This document shows, one piece after another, positions 25,701-34,327 of a DNA stretch of 64,000 nt. The position numbers and the translations under genes were made by a program. The notes below the pieces were generated by a model. That model was not told where the DNA came from. It saw only the letters and a list, made by a program, of their open reading frames with translations, and did not search any database. Within the stretch, counting starts at the first letter, position 1; every line of letters begins with the position of its first letter. The stretch is from Nymphaea colorata (lineage: Eukaryota > Streptophyta > Magnoliopsida > Nymphaeales > Nymphaeaceae), in the NCBI RefSeq assembly GCF_008831285.2, contig NC_045139.1, positions 9,821,204 through 9,885,203 on the forward strand. Direction: 5' to 3'.

Positions 25701-28700
25701 GGTCAGCATTGGAATCCTTGTATGCGGCTTCGGCCATCCTATGTAAGCAAGTTGAAATCATTCTCCTTTCTTACCTCTCTCGTGATGTACAAGTTTTTCA
25801 AAATTAATACATTGCGAGATTTCTTTATTCACACTACTTTCTTTATACACTTGTTTTCCAAAACGATCTTTGCACCCCTTTCGGTGGCTTGAAAACTGAT
25901 GGCAATTAGGTTCTTACCGTGCCACACAGACTAAAGGAGTCAGCCCGTGACACTACCTTTGGGCATAAAGAAATATAAGATGTTTTAGTTTAAACTACCA
26001 GGGTAGTTACATACATACTCAAGTACCTTTAACAAGGAAAAACAAAAAACAGTCGTAGTTTGTAAGCTACTACTATCACAGTACATCTAACACCCGTGGT
26101 CAAACAGCAAGACAAAACACATGCATCAAGCCGTTAATGTACTCAGTTGAATGTACCTTTGTCTTGAAGCAAGAAACAAACAAGAGAAAAGTTAACAAAC
26201 TTCACAAATCATAGGCATACACATGTCAGCCACAAAGCGTACCTTCCTCGTCAGCTGATCATAACTTTCACTAGTTTGTTCACGTGCAACAAATTCAGAC
26301 CATAAAGAAGCACAGAATACAGTGCCAACAGACATCATCCACAAACAAAATTGTGAGAAGTCAATCACCGGTCGACTGGGGGCATACATTAGAATTTCCA
26401 CTGCAGTAACAAACATAAGATTTATCTCAGGTTCCAGGGGCAACAGACATACCAAACCACTTAGACAAATATAATGAAAAAAAAGGCCTGGTCTAGAATT
26501 TTTCAATGTGGAAATTGATATGCAATCAAGGCGCAATTAGCCTGAAAGGGAAAGAGCACTGAGATTTAGATGCCAAAAAGAGCAGATCAAATAAGCATCT
26601 AGAGAAAGAATTATGATAGGATGACTATAGCATGGCCCAGACAGCATGAACACAATAAGTTCCATTTATAGAATATGTAAACCCAAGAAAGTACCAGCGT
26701 AGTGTATCATCGAGCTGGACTATAATCTGTGACTTTGACAGCTATGATAAATATATTATTCATTTATTTATTTATTTATTTAATTATTTGAAAGTTAAAA
26801 TGGAAATCAAGGCTTAGGAAAAAAACCAAACAATAAGCTGAGCCACGGATCGAAAAGGCTAAACACCTTTTCTTGTATTTCTTGGACTTAAGACAAGTTT
26901 TACCCACTAGGCTTTGAGATAACCTGAACTTCTGCCGACCGTCTGGCAGAATTCTAAAACTCTCACCAGTATTATGATTGTCAGAAACATTTATTCTCAC
27001 ACATAAGAACCTAAATACTTTGTTTCTCATCAGTAAGCATGCTAGTCAGCTAAACGAATGTTGTAGAATAGCTCCATGAATTGACATCATAAAAGGGGTA
27101 TGCGAACAATTTGAAGTGGACAAAGCTTTACAACAAGCAGAGTATAGTTGAAGGCATAACCAACTCAGAAAGGCTTAGGAATCTGCCAGTAGAAAAGATG
27201 CATTACGTTCAGAGAAAATAGCATATGGACAGTGCACTATTTATATGCAAAAGAACAAATCTGATGGAACCAAAATCTCTAGAATACCTAGAAAAGTCTC
27301 AAACAGCTTTTGATCAGTAGGATTTATTGTTCCCCAGGTTCAGTTGCAAGTTGAAGATTTATTTTCAGAACATTCAGCTAAGAGGTTTGAAGGCCGATTG
27401 CTCAGCTCTAGAGGAGCTATTTTTAACTTCAACTTCATAGAGAATACATCATCAGGTCCCACCAGCGGCCTGGCTAAATAAGGGAAGCATTTTTTTGGAT
27501 TGATCATACAGAAAAAACAGAGAATAGGTACAGAAAGCACAAACAGTCAGAAACCAAAGATGTTCAGGAATAGAACCAAAAGTAAAGTTCACTACCAGGT
27601 CATATGAAAGCACATCTTTAGATACACATAATTTTCACAAAAGAAGAAGGATTAGTCATCATAAACATGCAAACCTTACACACATGGAGGATGTATTCAG
27701 ATATGCTTGAACAGGAAGTTCCTGTCCACTCTAAGTCCAAATTTCAATAGTCTTAACCTCACACCCTTTCTTCAAGCAAAAATGGAAAACTCACCTGCCT
27801 GTCCAGCAACCAAAGGTTGTCGGATTGCATCCCCTGCTGACTTTGGAATCATCACAATCGGGATGGTAATGTTAATGGAAGTATCATTTGAAGTGCAAGA
27901 CATTTTAAAAAGATCTGCATCATGACAGAAACAAGAATTACAAATAAAAAAGTTATACATCAAAGGCATCTGTAAGAAAATCCAGCAGCTGTACAGATGG
28001 AAACAAAATGTTTGAGAATCAAGTTTTCTGAAACCATGATGGAAAGGGCTAGTATACCTTCATCATCATTCATCACAAGTAATGCTGCTGCACCTACAGC
28101 CTGTGCAACGTTTCCTTTGGTTGTGAAGGCACAATCCCCTCGTCTGGCCAAGGCTAGCAAACCAGATAACTATATATAACACAACCATGGCCAAGTTAAA
28201 TACTATTTTATAATGTGAAAATTTTCCACAGATGTGATATCCAAAAGAACAAAGATAAATTAATTACATTATAATGCATTCTATTATGCTCCATATTTTC
28301 TTTCAGTCCACTAGGCATAAGAAATACACTTTATACTTTTCCTATTAATGTAGATCCAACAAACATGTACTATGTAATGCATTTCAAAAATGATAATCTG
28401 CTGACAAGATTTCCACACACCTGACTAGACAAGTCGGCTTAAAACCCCCCAGGGGGTCTGAAATTCAGTATTCCATGTGGGCCTTGCCACAAGGCCAAAC
28501 AGTGGAGAGTTTTTCCTGGTGAATGTAGAACCGTACAAAGGGAATTTACAAGTAGAAAACTAAGGCATAATAAATTTGCACATTATGGGACAATCGACAT
28601 GTCCAAAAACCAGTGTACGTTTCACAGCAGAAGAAAAAGGGAAATGAAGGTCCAAAAGTCCAAGGACAAAATCAACAAGGTTCATAGCAGAACATACTAA

Positions 28701-30750
28701 AATCCAAGTTTCAGAAAATCTATGTTAGCCGACTTCTATAAGCCAGTATTTTATGTAATGTAGGGTATTGTCTGATAAGTTACATTACATAAGGTAACTG
28801 TGAAGGAAAAAGACACGATACGCCCCTGATACTAGTTTCAGGGGTGTAACTAAATCATATTGGGTGTAGCTCATGATACACCTACCATATGATATGTTAA
28901 CAGTACGATACATGTTGCTTGAAAACCATAGCCACGAAATTGTTCTCCCATTTTCAACGGTGGAGTTTTTCTCAGGTATTTTTCGGTATAGTTGTTTTCC
29001 TCAGGTATTTTTCGGTATAGTTGTTTTCCTCAGGAAAATATCAGAAATCTCGACGATTTTTTCAAAGATGAATAAAACCTAAAAGTTAGGTAAAAATAAA
29101 ATAAATGAGAAAGTAATAAGAAGATAACAAATATAACTAAATAAAATGATAAAATTGATGTTTCAATGTTGATAAACAATTTAATTTAAGTTTAAAGATC
29201 AAATGGTGACAAATAGAATTAACATTTACAACCACAATACCATGATATAGAAAAATAGCAAACTGATAAATGAAAATTTGGAAAAAAAAATGTGATATTA
29301 ATACGTTGAATTTATTCTTAAGTTTTCTTTTTCAAAGCGTCCTTTTCATGTTTCTTTCATTTTTTTTCTCTGTTTTAACATTAACATCGTTTTTTCAAAA
29401 AAAAAATGACAATATCTTTGGCTATATTGATAAGATAAAATAAGTAGAAAAGGGGATTTTGTAATTTAAAGTTACACAAATTTTTAAGATTTAATATTAA
29501 GTTCAGGGTGAAAGACATTCTAAAATTGTCACACATTTACAGTAAAAAAAAAAAAAACCTTAGGGCTGACTTCGTACAATAAAGTAGAGCTGACGTGCTT
29601 TTCCTTGTAAGAATCTACATTTGTTCCAAAAAATAGAGATTCAAATTTTGTGATCATTAGTTGCTCAAAGACTCCAATGAGTAAGTCATAGATAATGAAA
29701 AGTTGTTTATTTTTTATACCCATTTAACTATTAGAAGTAATTTAAGTGGTCAACTTTGATTATTTGTAATGAACCATACACGCTGTAGGTAACATATACT
29801 TATCATTTTCTTATCTTTATGCAATTCATGTTGTTTCATATGATTGTTCGTATGATTTTATATTTTTATAATTTTATAATTTTTTTATTTCTAATATTGA
29901 TAACTAAATTCTGCAATTTTTCACGTGGCATCACGTATTTAACTTTGAACTCGACCGGTATGGGTTATGTTACACATTTTACAACATTGGTATAAGCATG
30001 AAGCGTCCTTGTTTTTATATTACGCATCTTGCAACATTGCTTTAAGCATGCAATGTCCTTGTTTGACACTTCCAGATACTGAAACTCACACTAACATTAA
30101 CAGTTTTATGGGACATTTGCACCCGTTTTTCTCTGTCACGCGCCTTGAATGGAGGGGGCATGGACGAGGCAAACCAGAAAGCAAGCAAATATGGTCAACA
30201 AGAATCATAACAATGACATGGTAGTCGCTGAAATTAAAGAAAAACTCACCTTTGAGGACATATTGCCACAGCAAGTAAATGGATTTGCCAAAGCAACCTT
30301 CATTTTCATGGCGTCACTCTCGCGACTTGGTAAGGGAGAACCAAACTGCGCGTTAACTCCTTCTGCACTTGTGCCTTCCTTACCATCGACCCAATAGTTC
30401 ACCTTAACCTGAGAGAGAACGTCATAAAACCATAAACCTCTCAACCGAAGAGCATTAACAACACATACAGAAACTTTATCTAAAGAACATCAACAACATA
30501 CACAGAAACAGGTCCCATGCAATTATTCTGAAACAAGCATGAAAAATCGACAAAGAGAGGCAAATACCATTTTAAACTTGTTACTGCAACCTGGAGAATT
30601 AGGGGTGGCCTGGTCGTCGGCGAGGGCAAGGCGCGGGGAGAAGAAGAGCAGGAGGAGCAGGAACGATCCCAGAGACGGATTCACTAGATGATGTTCATGA
30701 CGATGATGATGAGGGAAAAGGGAGCAGAAACGCCGGAGGAGTAGCGCCAT
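6493..30750 (-). CDS. Signal peptide peptidase-like intramembrane aspartyl protease (SPPL2/SPPL4 type), 14 exons
   Basis: The exons, in transcript order, are 30750-30568, 30408-30250, 28169-28058, 27914-27795, 26400-26243, 23366-23184, 16302-16268, 16186-16030, 15602-15549, 15416-15324, 8926-8784, 7202-7132, 6761-6678 and 6587-6493. Together they make 1,647 bases, or 548 residues, close to the usual 540-545. Every junction is GT-AG and in phase. The protein has a signal peptide (about residues 26-44, Leu-rich then LALADD) and a luminal protease-associated domain (PGCSNKF at 54-60, then [12 protein letters not shown]). Multiple membrane segments follow, carrying the GxGD-protease signatures YD (399-400, in FVYDIFW), GFGD (450-453) and QPALLY with PAL at 507-509. 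In the family the two Asp residues cut substrates within the membrane of endomembrane compartments, after ectodomain shedding. The C-tail is short (about 30 residues). No frame is broken, so the gene looks functional despite large TE-filled introns. Confidence 0.95.
7494..7821. mobile_element. hAT-like non-autonomous element, CTAAGT family copy 1 (SPPL intron 11)
   Basis: A perfect 8-bp direct repeat CAGACTAT flanks this segment (7486-7493 and 7822-7829). The left end is CTAAGTCACATGGATACGGG. The right end, reverse-complemented, begins CTAAGTGGCAC, so only about six terminal bases match perfectly. The left end is shared with the element at 23645-24008. The interior contains a TA/CA microsatellite and no coding capacity. 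An 8-bp duplication is typical of hAT transposons, but the superfamily assignment is inferred. Confidence 0.75.
7570..7612. repeat. (TA)n(CA)n microsatellite
   Basis: A GTGTA TATATATATA run is followed by ACACAC repeats and CGCGCG. It lies inside the small hAT-like element. Confidence 0.9.
9392..9600. repeat. Imperfect tandem duplication, period about 105 bp
   Basis: The unit starting TTCCATATGGAATGA at 9392 recurs at 9497. It has the same order of words (CAGCTTGAGCCAAAAAA, GGAAGAACAT, GAATGTCATAAAATTAAAAG) and a few substitutions and indels. It is in SPPL intron 10 and is non-coding. The 128-residue frame across it is a by-product. Confidence 0.85.
10292..11990 (+). pseudogene. Dead Ty1/copia 3' fragment (RT end, RNase H, PPT, LTR start), interrupted
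   Basis: From about 10337 the plus strand reads [10 protein letters not shown], then, with stops and frame changes, [46 protein letters not shown] and [15 protein letters not shown]. These are the expected final RT and RNase H blocks of a copia pol. After the inserted element the frame resumes with DLFKPL-like and NFLLNKL-like pol-terminal words at about 11840-11900. A polypurine tract (GAAGGGAGG) and a TGTTAGAC LTR-like start follow at about 11926. The fragment is clearly inactive: the upstream pol, gag and 5' LTR are missing. Confidence 0.8.
10857..11808. mobile_element. 952-bp TIR element with 8-bp TSD, nested in dead copia (SPPL intron 10)
   Basis: The left end CAATGTTATC and the right end GATAACATTG are perfect 10-bp inverted repeats. 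They are flanked by direct repeats CCCTATGC at 10849-10856 and 11809-11816. Both subterminal regions repeat the word GTATCG/CGATAC many times (for example GTATCGTACGATAC near the right end), while the middle is AT-rich. No transposase frame of convincing size is present. The 8-bp duplication fits a non-autonomous hAT-type element. Its insertion into the copia 3' end is shown by the copia pol resuming just after it. Confidence 0.8.
13317..13367. repeat. (GA)n / (GATA)n microsatellite
   Basis: The run consists of GAGAGAGATAGATAGATAG followed by a pure GA run. It lies in SPPL intron 10, downstream of a GA-rich 120-bp zone. Confidence 0.9.
13757..13795. repeat. (TA)n/(TATG)n microsatellite
   Basis: A TATATATA run is followed by GTATGTATGTATG. 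It is simple-sequence intron DNA. Confidence 0.85.
16592..16756 (+). repeat. 5' LTR of the copia element
   Basis: This LTR is 165 bp with TG...CA ends. A TATA box (TATATAAA, 16693-16700) marks the probable promoter, so transcription should start some 30 bases later, within the LTR. Confidence 0.95.
16757..16769 (+). promoter_or_regulatory. Primer-binding site of the copia element
   Basis: TGGTATCAGAGCA directly follows the 5' LTR. It matches the complement of the 3' end of plant initiator methionine tRNA, the usual minus-strand primer for copia elements. Confidence 0.93.
16889..17013 (+). repeat. 32-bp GC-rich minisatellite in the copia leader
   Basis: The unit starting CTCCRCCCGACGCCTCCG recurs at 16926, 16958 and 16990 with a 32-bp period. 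A more diverged copy starts at 16889. The whole leader 16770-17368 is unusually rich in CCGCC words compared with the AT-rich intron around it. Confidence 0.88.
17369..21574 (+). CDS. Copia gag-pol polyprotein, 1,401 residues, intact
   Basis: A single uninterrupted frame encodes all activities needed for copia retrotransposition. Gag occupies about residues 1-290, with a CCHC zinc knuckle [14 protein letters not shown] at 252-265. The aspartic protease motif is DSGAST (347-352). Integrase has an HHCC zinc finger (H477, H482, C503, C506) and the DDE triad D534, D597, E633 (in [14 protein letters not shown] and [11 protein letters not shown]). Reverse transcriptase runs from GCRWVF (about 934) and includes YVDD (1085-1088). 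RNase H has [18 protein letters not shown] and [12 protein letters not shown], then the terminal TADIFTKAL. The stop codon overlaps the polypurine tract. The length is normal for copia and no motif is missing. The start is the first ATG of the open frame, 612 bases past the 5' LTR. The element is antisense to the surrounding SPPL gene. Confidence 0.97.
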   Translation: MSEISSGANTSSFVSSGEMKSSPFSSFITKMDGGNYEMWAMQVKRTLIAHEKEHLILEPEPVQKVGKYTTWFKDNSLVMVWIVGTLTQDIANEVLHKESAKDMWDSLAATYSQARNETRIMQLHHDIHQMRQDGRPLHTYYSSLKSMFERLNSYFPACKCEQQKAYRDMLMVGVFLSGLDSVYESAKNQMLTSPSIPPIDEAYSRLSRIPIPSSTVLDTTSAMLATRGRGGSLFARGRGYRGRGNTPSRPVCQFCHRIGHTVDKCWQKHGRPAVANQTVFTDSPEQPKTQHPVSSSELRADDIISQLRHLIGDRPQQAHDPTTSTITTAASASSSGMYSDTTDWLIDSGASTHLCGDKAQFTSYVSTPPGRSVILADGKYSPVVGLGEVQLTSSLPLQHVLHAPEFPHSLLSISQITRDLNCRAIFDSSSLVFQDILTGRVIGSGREQGGLYRLVHPFPFAGSTSAGSSSSSAYTWHLRFGHLPFQKLLHVLPQLSPKSSFQCESCQLGKHHRSSFPPRPSRSSHSVFELLHFDVWGPSRTPALQGHRYYLVAVDDYSRVSWVFLMKHKSEVGHVIKNFINEILTQFDTCVKIVRSDNALEFCASSLEQFFRDKGIIHQTSCAYTSQQNGVAERKHRHILDVARTIIIHSHVPHSYWGDAVLTACYLINRMPSSVLGDLIPISVLFPDRDLFSVPPRVFGCVAFVQLLGPGRDKLSPRAIKTIFVGYSHTQKGYRCYDPSTRRYYVSADVTFFESTSFFSPNGTQLRAPALNDEVQFPLPLMSCPNPVDPRFGAVYHRRTKPAAPVQCAPVPSPSTPKVIPDTNSTDNVLCNDDIGVCHEHVPAPNELDVPIAQRKGKRSCTLHPISGHLSMDRLTPMYRQFVKGLSAIALPQNPMDALSDPKWAAAMQEEMDALQSRGTWTLVTPSVDAAIVGCRWVFTIKYRADGSIDRYKARLVAKSYTQTYGVDYYDTFSPVARHASLRILLAVAVSKNWSLSQLDVKNAFLYGDLHEEVYMQQPPGFVAEGECQKVCRLRKAIYGLKQSPRAWFQKLSENIENEGFRRSSADHSLFVKKTSTGTVIVLVYVDDIIVTGDDDQGISNIKDVLGQHFVTKDLGELRYFLGIEFARNQKGLIMCQRKYVTDVLQETGMLGCRPASTPMDINTRLYDDDTEDVDARQYRGIVGKLLYITVTRPDIAYAVSRVSQFMDKPKKVHWDAAMMILRYLKNSPGTGLFFQNGTSLTISVYVDADYAGCPSDRKSTTGFCVFIGSNLVTWKSKKQTVVARSSAESEYRAMAQGTAEVMWVRSLMLDLTVEVHLPMQLLCDNKAALFIANNPAFHERTKHVEVDCHYTRDMIQKGFVSTSHISTTGQTADIFTKALARGPFQSCCSKLSLFDIYAPT
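21573..21581 (+). promoter_or_regulatory. Polypurine tract of the copia element
   Basis: GAGGGGGAG lies immediately before the TG of the 3' LTR and overlaps the polyprotein stop codon TGA. This is the normal site of plus-strand priming. Confidence 0.9.
21582..21746 (+). repeat. 3' LTR of the copia element
   Basis: This LTR is 165 bp and identical to the 5' LTR except for C instead of T at 21672. It keeps the TATATAAA promoter box (21683-21690). Any transcription from it would run rightward, antisense to SPPL exons 6 to 1. Confidence 0.95.
23645..24008. mobile_element. hAT-like non-autonomous element, CTAAGT family copy 2 (SPPL intron 5)
   Basis: The terminal inverted repeats are CTAATTCACATGGGTA on the left and, reverse-complemented on the right, CTAAGTCACATGGGTA (15 of 16 identical). 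A perfect 8-bp duplication TCGGAATG lies at 23637-23644 and 24009-24016. The subterminal regions repeat GTACCC/CCGTACC/CCGTATC words and the centre is AT-rich, with no coding capacity. The 8-bp duplication and clustered subterminal motifs fit hAT-type non-autonomous elements. Confidence 0.85.
24473..25952 (+). mobile_element. LTR-type remnant, probably Ty3/gypsy chromovirus (solo LTR or internally deleted)
   Basis: The segment begins TGTCACGGGCC, ends AGCCCGTGACA, and is flanked by the 5-bp direct repeat CTACC (24468-24472 and 25953-25957). These are the hallmarks of LTR-retrotransposon ends. I find no second LTR boundary inside, so it behaves like one 1,480-bp unit. At about 25355-25528 the plus strand reads [12 protein letters not shown], then KKYQVK, stop, [11 protein letters not shown], which resembles a decayed chromodomain. 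GAAGGGGGG at about 25530 looks like a polypurine tract. That suggests the 5' end of one LTR is joined to the end of pol and the 3' LTR, rather than a simple solo LTR. The TSD and ends are solid; the lineage is tentative. Confidence 0.7.
26401..27794 (-). other. SPPL intron 4 (1.4 kb)
   Basis: This ordinary AT-rich intron begins GTGAGT and ends CTGCAG on the minus strand. Apart from a TTTA microsatellite I recognise nothing in it. Confidence 0.75.
26756..26790. repeat. (TTTA)n microsatellite
   Basis: The tetranucleotide ATTT/TTTA is repeated about six times in SPPL intron 4. Confidence 0.85.
28170..30249 (-). other. SPPL intron 2 (2.1 kb) with repeat fragments
   Basis: The intron contains a short inverted repeat (TTATGTAATGTA / TACATTACATAA, 28752-28793), a GATACG-word stretch near 28810-28915 related in style to the element at 10857, and a perfect 29-bp tandem pair at 28971-28999 and 29000-29028. 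The 29,050-29,950 part is very AT-rich. There is no gene inside. Confidence 0.65.
28971..29028. repeat. 29-bp tandem duplication
   Basis: The 29-bp unit beginning CTCAGGTATTTTTCGG is present twice without change, and a third copy starts (CTCAGG). Confidence 0.92.
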
Positions 30751-31100
30751 TGTTGGGCGGATTCACACCCTAACACCCACTTTTTCCGTCAAAAGGAACC
30801 ATCCTCGTATCGTATCCCATTACCCACCAGCAGCAGCAGCAGGAGGAGGAGGAGAACTTGTCGTGCTTCGCTTCGCCGGGAACCCCCTGCGGCTTCCCTG
30901 CGGATCTGGCCTCTCTCTGTGAAAAGCAGGGGAGGGAGGGGTCGTCGGGGGCGCGTTGCATGGTTGTGGAGGCGCCCGTTGTCCCCCGCCGGAGAAGGGC
31001 GAAGCCATGACCACGCACGTAATCAGACGCCAACACCGGCGAGAAATCTCTCCCTATTTCCGGAAGTTTCCCTCCGCTTTCAACTAAAGATCTTTTCCAT
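30751..31100 (-). promoter_or_regulatory. SPPL upstream region (5' UTR and promoter zone)
   Basis: The sequence directly before the SPPL ATG is GC-rich with GGAGGA/GCAGCA repeats on the plus strand (30830-30860). This contrasts with AT-rich DNA further up. It most likely holds the leader and core promoter. I cannot point to a clear TATA box. Confidence 0.45.
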
Positions 31101-33965
31101 CATGCGCCCTGGTTTATGCGCTTTATTGCAAAATGGTGCGTGTCTTTCCATGACTTTTACTAATTCAGTCCCAAGGAGTCAAGGACGGTCGACTCTTCTT
31201 AAAAGTCAGCAACAAATTACACGCACTAAAAGATCATTTTTGTTCAAATATGCTGCGGAAATTAGGATTGGGTGGTTCAGGGAGCATGCTCTATGTTAAA
31301 CTCTTTTACGGAGAATGATTAGTTGACGATTTTACCGTTGCAGGTGAAAAGACATAACACGCAACTTGATCATCCTTTGATTGCTCTTTGTTGCATGTGT
31401 AATATCATTGGAAAAAAAAATGTATGCATACCATTGAATAGTTTTTGGAAACACATTTAAAGATGTTTGGCAATAGTAACACATTGTAACTATCCCATAA
31501 ATCTAAACCACTGATTTATGGATCTCATGTTTTTTGAGACAGATTTATAAGACAAACACAATATATTACTGTTGCCAAACAACCTCGTAAAGTGTAAAGT
31601 TTATTCTATCAGACTCCCTGATAACAACGGGAATAGGTTGTTTGTTTGGGCATTCGATCCGAATGGTTGCGACATTCCGCCTTCGTGGGTGTAAGTCACC
31701 TTCTTATAGTGACTTAGGATGTTTATAATGGAAAAAACAAAAAGAGAAAATGAAGAAGGTTAAAGCTTTAAAACTAAATGAATCTTAAAAAAATTCGTCA
31801 AAGCAAATTCTCACGTTGTATTACCAGTCTGTATATCTTAATGGGCACACAATGCAATAATCTTAAACATATAGAAGTATAAACAAATACAATTACATAC
31901 AGAAAATGCTATCAATACAGTACATATTAGATTCCAAAAGTATGAGGTACAAAAGTTATGTAATGGAAAAAATCGCAACGGAAGTTTTACGTATTCACAA
32001 AATAAAAATTAATTTTTATGCTCACGCTCCTCCTATCAAAAGGCATAATGTATACATCCAAATGTAGGCCAGCAGTAATGGACGCGGGGGAAGAAGATGC
32101 CGCACGTCTTCCTCACTAATATATAACCTTCTTCGCATCCAACTATATTCCCAAACTTGTTCAAAACAGAGGCAGGTTTTTGCTATTTTCTGAAAATTTA
32201 TGCGTACTTGTGTGAAATATTAATATTAACCCTGTTTTCCTAAAATTTCAAAAAATGGGTAAACAACAATACTGTCGCGTTTTCACTTGTGCGGGTCATC
32301 CAATTGGTCCAGAGAAGTCCTACCTTTGGCGACAACAGTACATACAAGAAATTGCCGCTAAAGAGGTACTGGTGTTCTTCTTTCTTTCACTTGTCCGTCT
32401 TCTTTTAAAGTCCTCTTGTCTAATTTGAAACTACCAAGTGCAATTCTATGCCACTCTAACTCGTCATTGAAATGTACCAAATTGATCATTCATAGATTTA
32501 CTTAGTGATGTCAATAAATCATATTCTGATTGGGTATTTGAATTAGATAGATGATTAATCGATTTCAAAAAAGTTGGTTATGAAAAAAAAAAATTAACAT
32601 CCAATTAGATCAAACCAAATTTAGATTTAAGAAATGACATCAGGTTGAATTCAGATTCAGGTTTAAATAAATATAGAGTCAATATTTAGGTTTGAATTCA
32701 GTTTTAAATAAATGGTGTACATCAAATATCCTTACATTTGGAAATCGGTTCTTAATTTATCATAATGCGGTTCAGATTCTGTTGTACATTTGAAAGTAGG
32801 ATTCAGATTCAAATACTAATCTTAAAGTTGTATCATCAATTAATTTATTTATCCTTATGTATTTGTTGTCCTTCGTAATGTGCACCCAATATGTCTGTAG
32901 ACTATATTTTCACTTTTGGTAATTAAATGTAAAGTAAAATGTATATAATTGTGCTTGTCAGTTTATAGGTTGGGATTAATGGTTAGTTAAAAGGCCAGGT
33001 CGTATGTTGTTCTTTTTTTTTAATAAATAGTTACCAATTTATTGTATTTAGAACATTTGCTGACTATATTTGGTGATTTAAAGAAAATGCTTAATGTTGA
33101 TAAGACTCTTTCTTTTATTTTTGTGCGAAGTGTATACGTGGCCTTGATCAAGGTTAGTAGTTTAATGAAGTTTAGTTTAGATACCATAATCACCTTAATT
33201 AATCAGTTTCACTAATATATCATTTACCTCTGTAGCCACAAGAAACATATACTTCAATGTTTATGCTTGTCATAAGATAAACATCACATTACATGCATAG
33301 TATTATAGAAAATACTATCAAATGCATATTATAGGTCAATTTATATATAAACAGTATATGTTTTTTTTCTTCTTATACATATATATGCTCTTCTCATCCA
33401 ATTTTTTTTTTACTCTAGTATGTTGAGAAGGTACTACTAGTAGCATATGGCTGCTCGTCACAGGGTTTATAACACTAAGCAAGCGACAAAGTACCTTCAC
33501 CTAAATAACTTTAAAAATTTTGATCATACTGTTAGAAGAATCCTGTTTGTGGTACTCCTATGGTTGGTTTAATAAGACATAAGTATTGAGTTGTATCATT
33601 TGCATGCGTGAAAAAGAAAGAAGAAGATTATAAAAACACCAATTGGTCATAATTTATGAGATATGATTACTTCAAAGATATATCAATTTTATCCCGAAAC
33701 ATTACCAAAATCCCAAAAAAGATTAATAATTCTGTAGTGGAAATGTGTATGGCCAGTGAGAAAGTTGCTTTAGAAATAAGGCAACACACTGGAGATTGGC
33801 CATAACCATCCAATTTCTCATCCCTGGTCTTTAAATCTATATCATATATATTCGAATCCTTTCTATGTGACCTTATAACTCATGCGTGTCCTTGAAAAAT
33901 CCTGGGTTCCTCAAAAAACAAAGTCTTCAACTTCCCTATCTGTTTGATCAATTTCAACCAACATC

Positions 33966-33967
<2 letters not shown>
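31101..33967. other. Intergenic, AT-rich; one MITE and no supported gene
   Basis: This region contains a 123-bp MITE-like inverted-repeat element (31462-31584), a small TAAGTCAC/GTGACTTA hairpin at about 31692-31715, and GGATTCAGATTC-type degenerate words at 32640-32830. A short frame from the ATG near 32254 (MGKQQYCRVFTCAGHPIGPE...) is open for about 45 codons. It has a composition unlike its surroundings but resembles no family I can name. Confidence 0.5.
31462..31584. mobile_element. MITE-like inverted-repeat element
   Basis: The left end GATGTTTGGCAATAGTAACA and the reverse complement of the right end, GGTTGTTTGGCAACAGTAAT, match at most positions over about 26 bases. The interior also contains a weak hairpin (ATAAATCT / AGATTTAT). 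I could not find an intact target duplication, so it is probably old. Related right ends (CCAAACAACCT) occur near 53417 and 63360. Confidence 0.6.

Positions 33968-34043
<76 letters not shown>
33968..34043. repeat. (AT)38 microsatellite
   Basis: An uninterrupted AT dinucleotide run of about 76 bp. The Tyr-Ile polypeptide it would encode is meaningless. Confidence 0.97.
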
Positions 34044-34047
<4 letters not shown>

Positions 34048-34302
34048 GTGGCCCTCATTAGAAAGCTGATGCTGCTGATAAAACCCAGTATTTATTAAAC
34101 AAATACTGACCAAATATTAGGCAAATGGAAGCTTAGGTAAATAAGATTTTCAATGTTTGAGTAAATGAGAAAGTTTCTTCAGCTATATTTGAGGTCACAA
34201 TCTTTGCAGGAATGCTATTCTTTCTTATGGAAACTTATTGTGGCTCTGAAATGTGACCAAAAGGAACCCAACAGTGTCAAAATACAGTTCCTTTAAATTT
34301 TA

Positions 34303-34327
34303 TAAGAGAGAGAGAGAGAGAGAGAGG
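34303..34327. repeat. (GA)n microsatellite
   Basis: A GA run of about 12 units in intergenic DNA. Confidence 0.93.

Larger units (their letters stand above)
23367..26242 (-). other. SPPL intron 5 (2.9 kb), mostly mobile DNA
   Basis: The intron contains the 364-bp hAT-like element (23645-24008) and the 1.48-kb LTR-type remnant (24473-25952). Together they account for almost two thirds of its length. Confidence 0.75.

Noticed and set aside
33886-34098. Tyr-Ile polypeptide frames over (AT)n tracts, also at 35246-35470 and 48635-48940
   Set aside because: These are translations of microsatellites.
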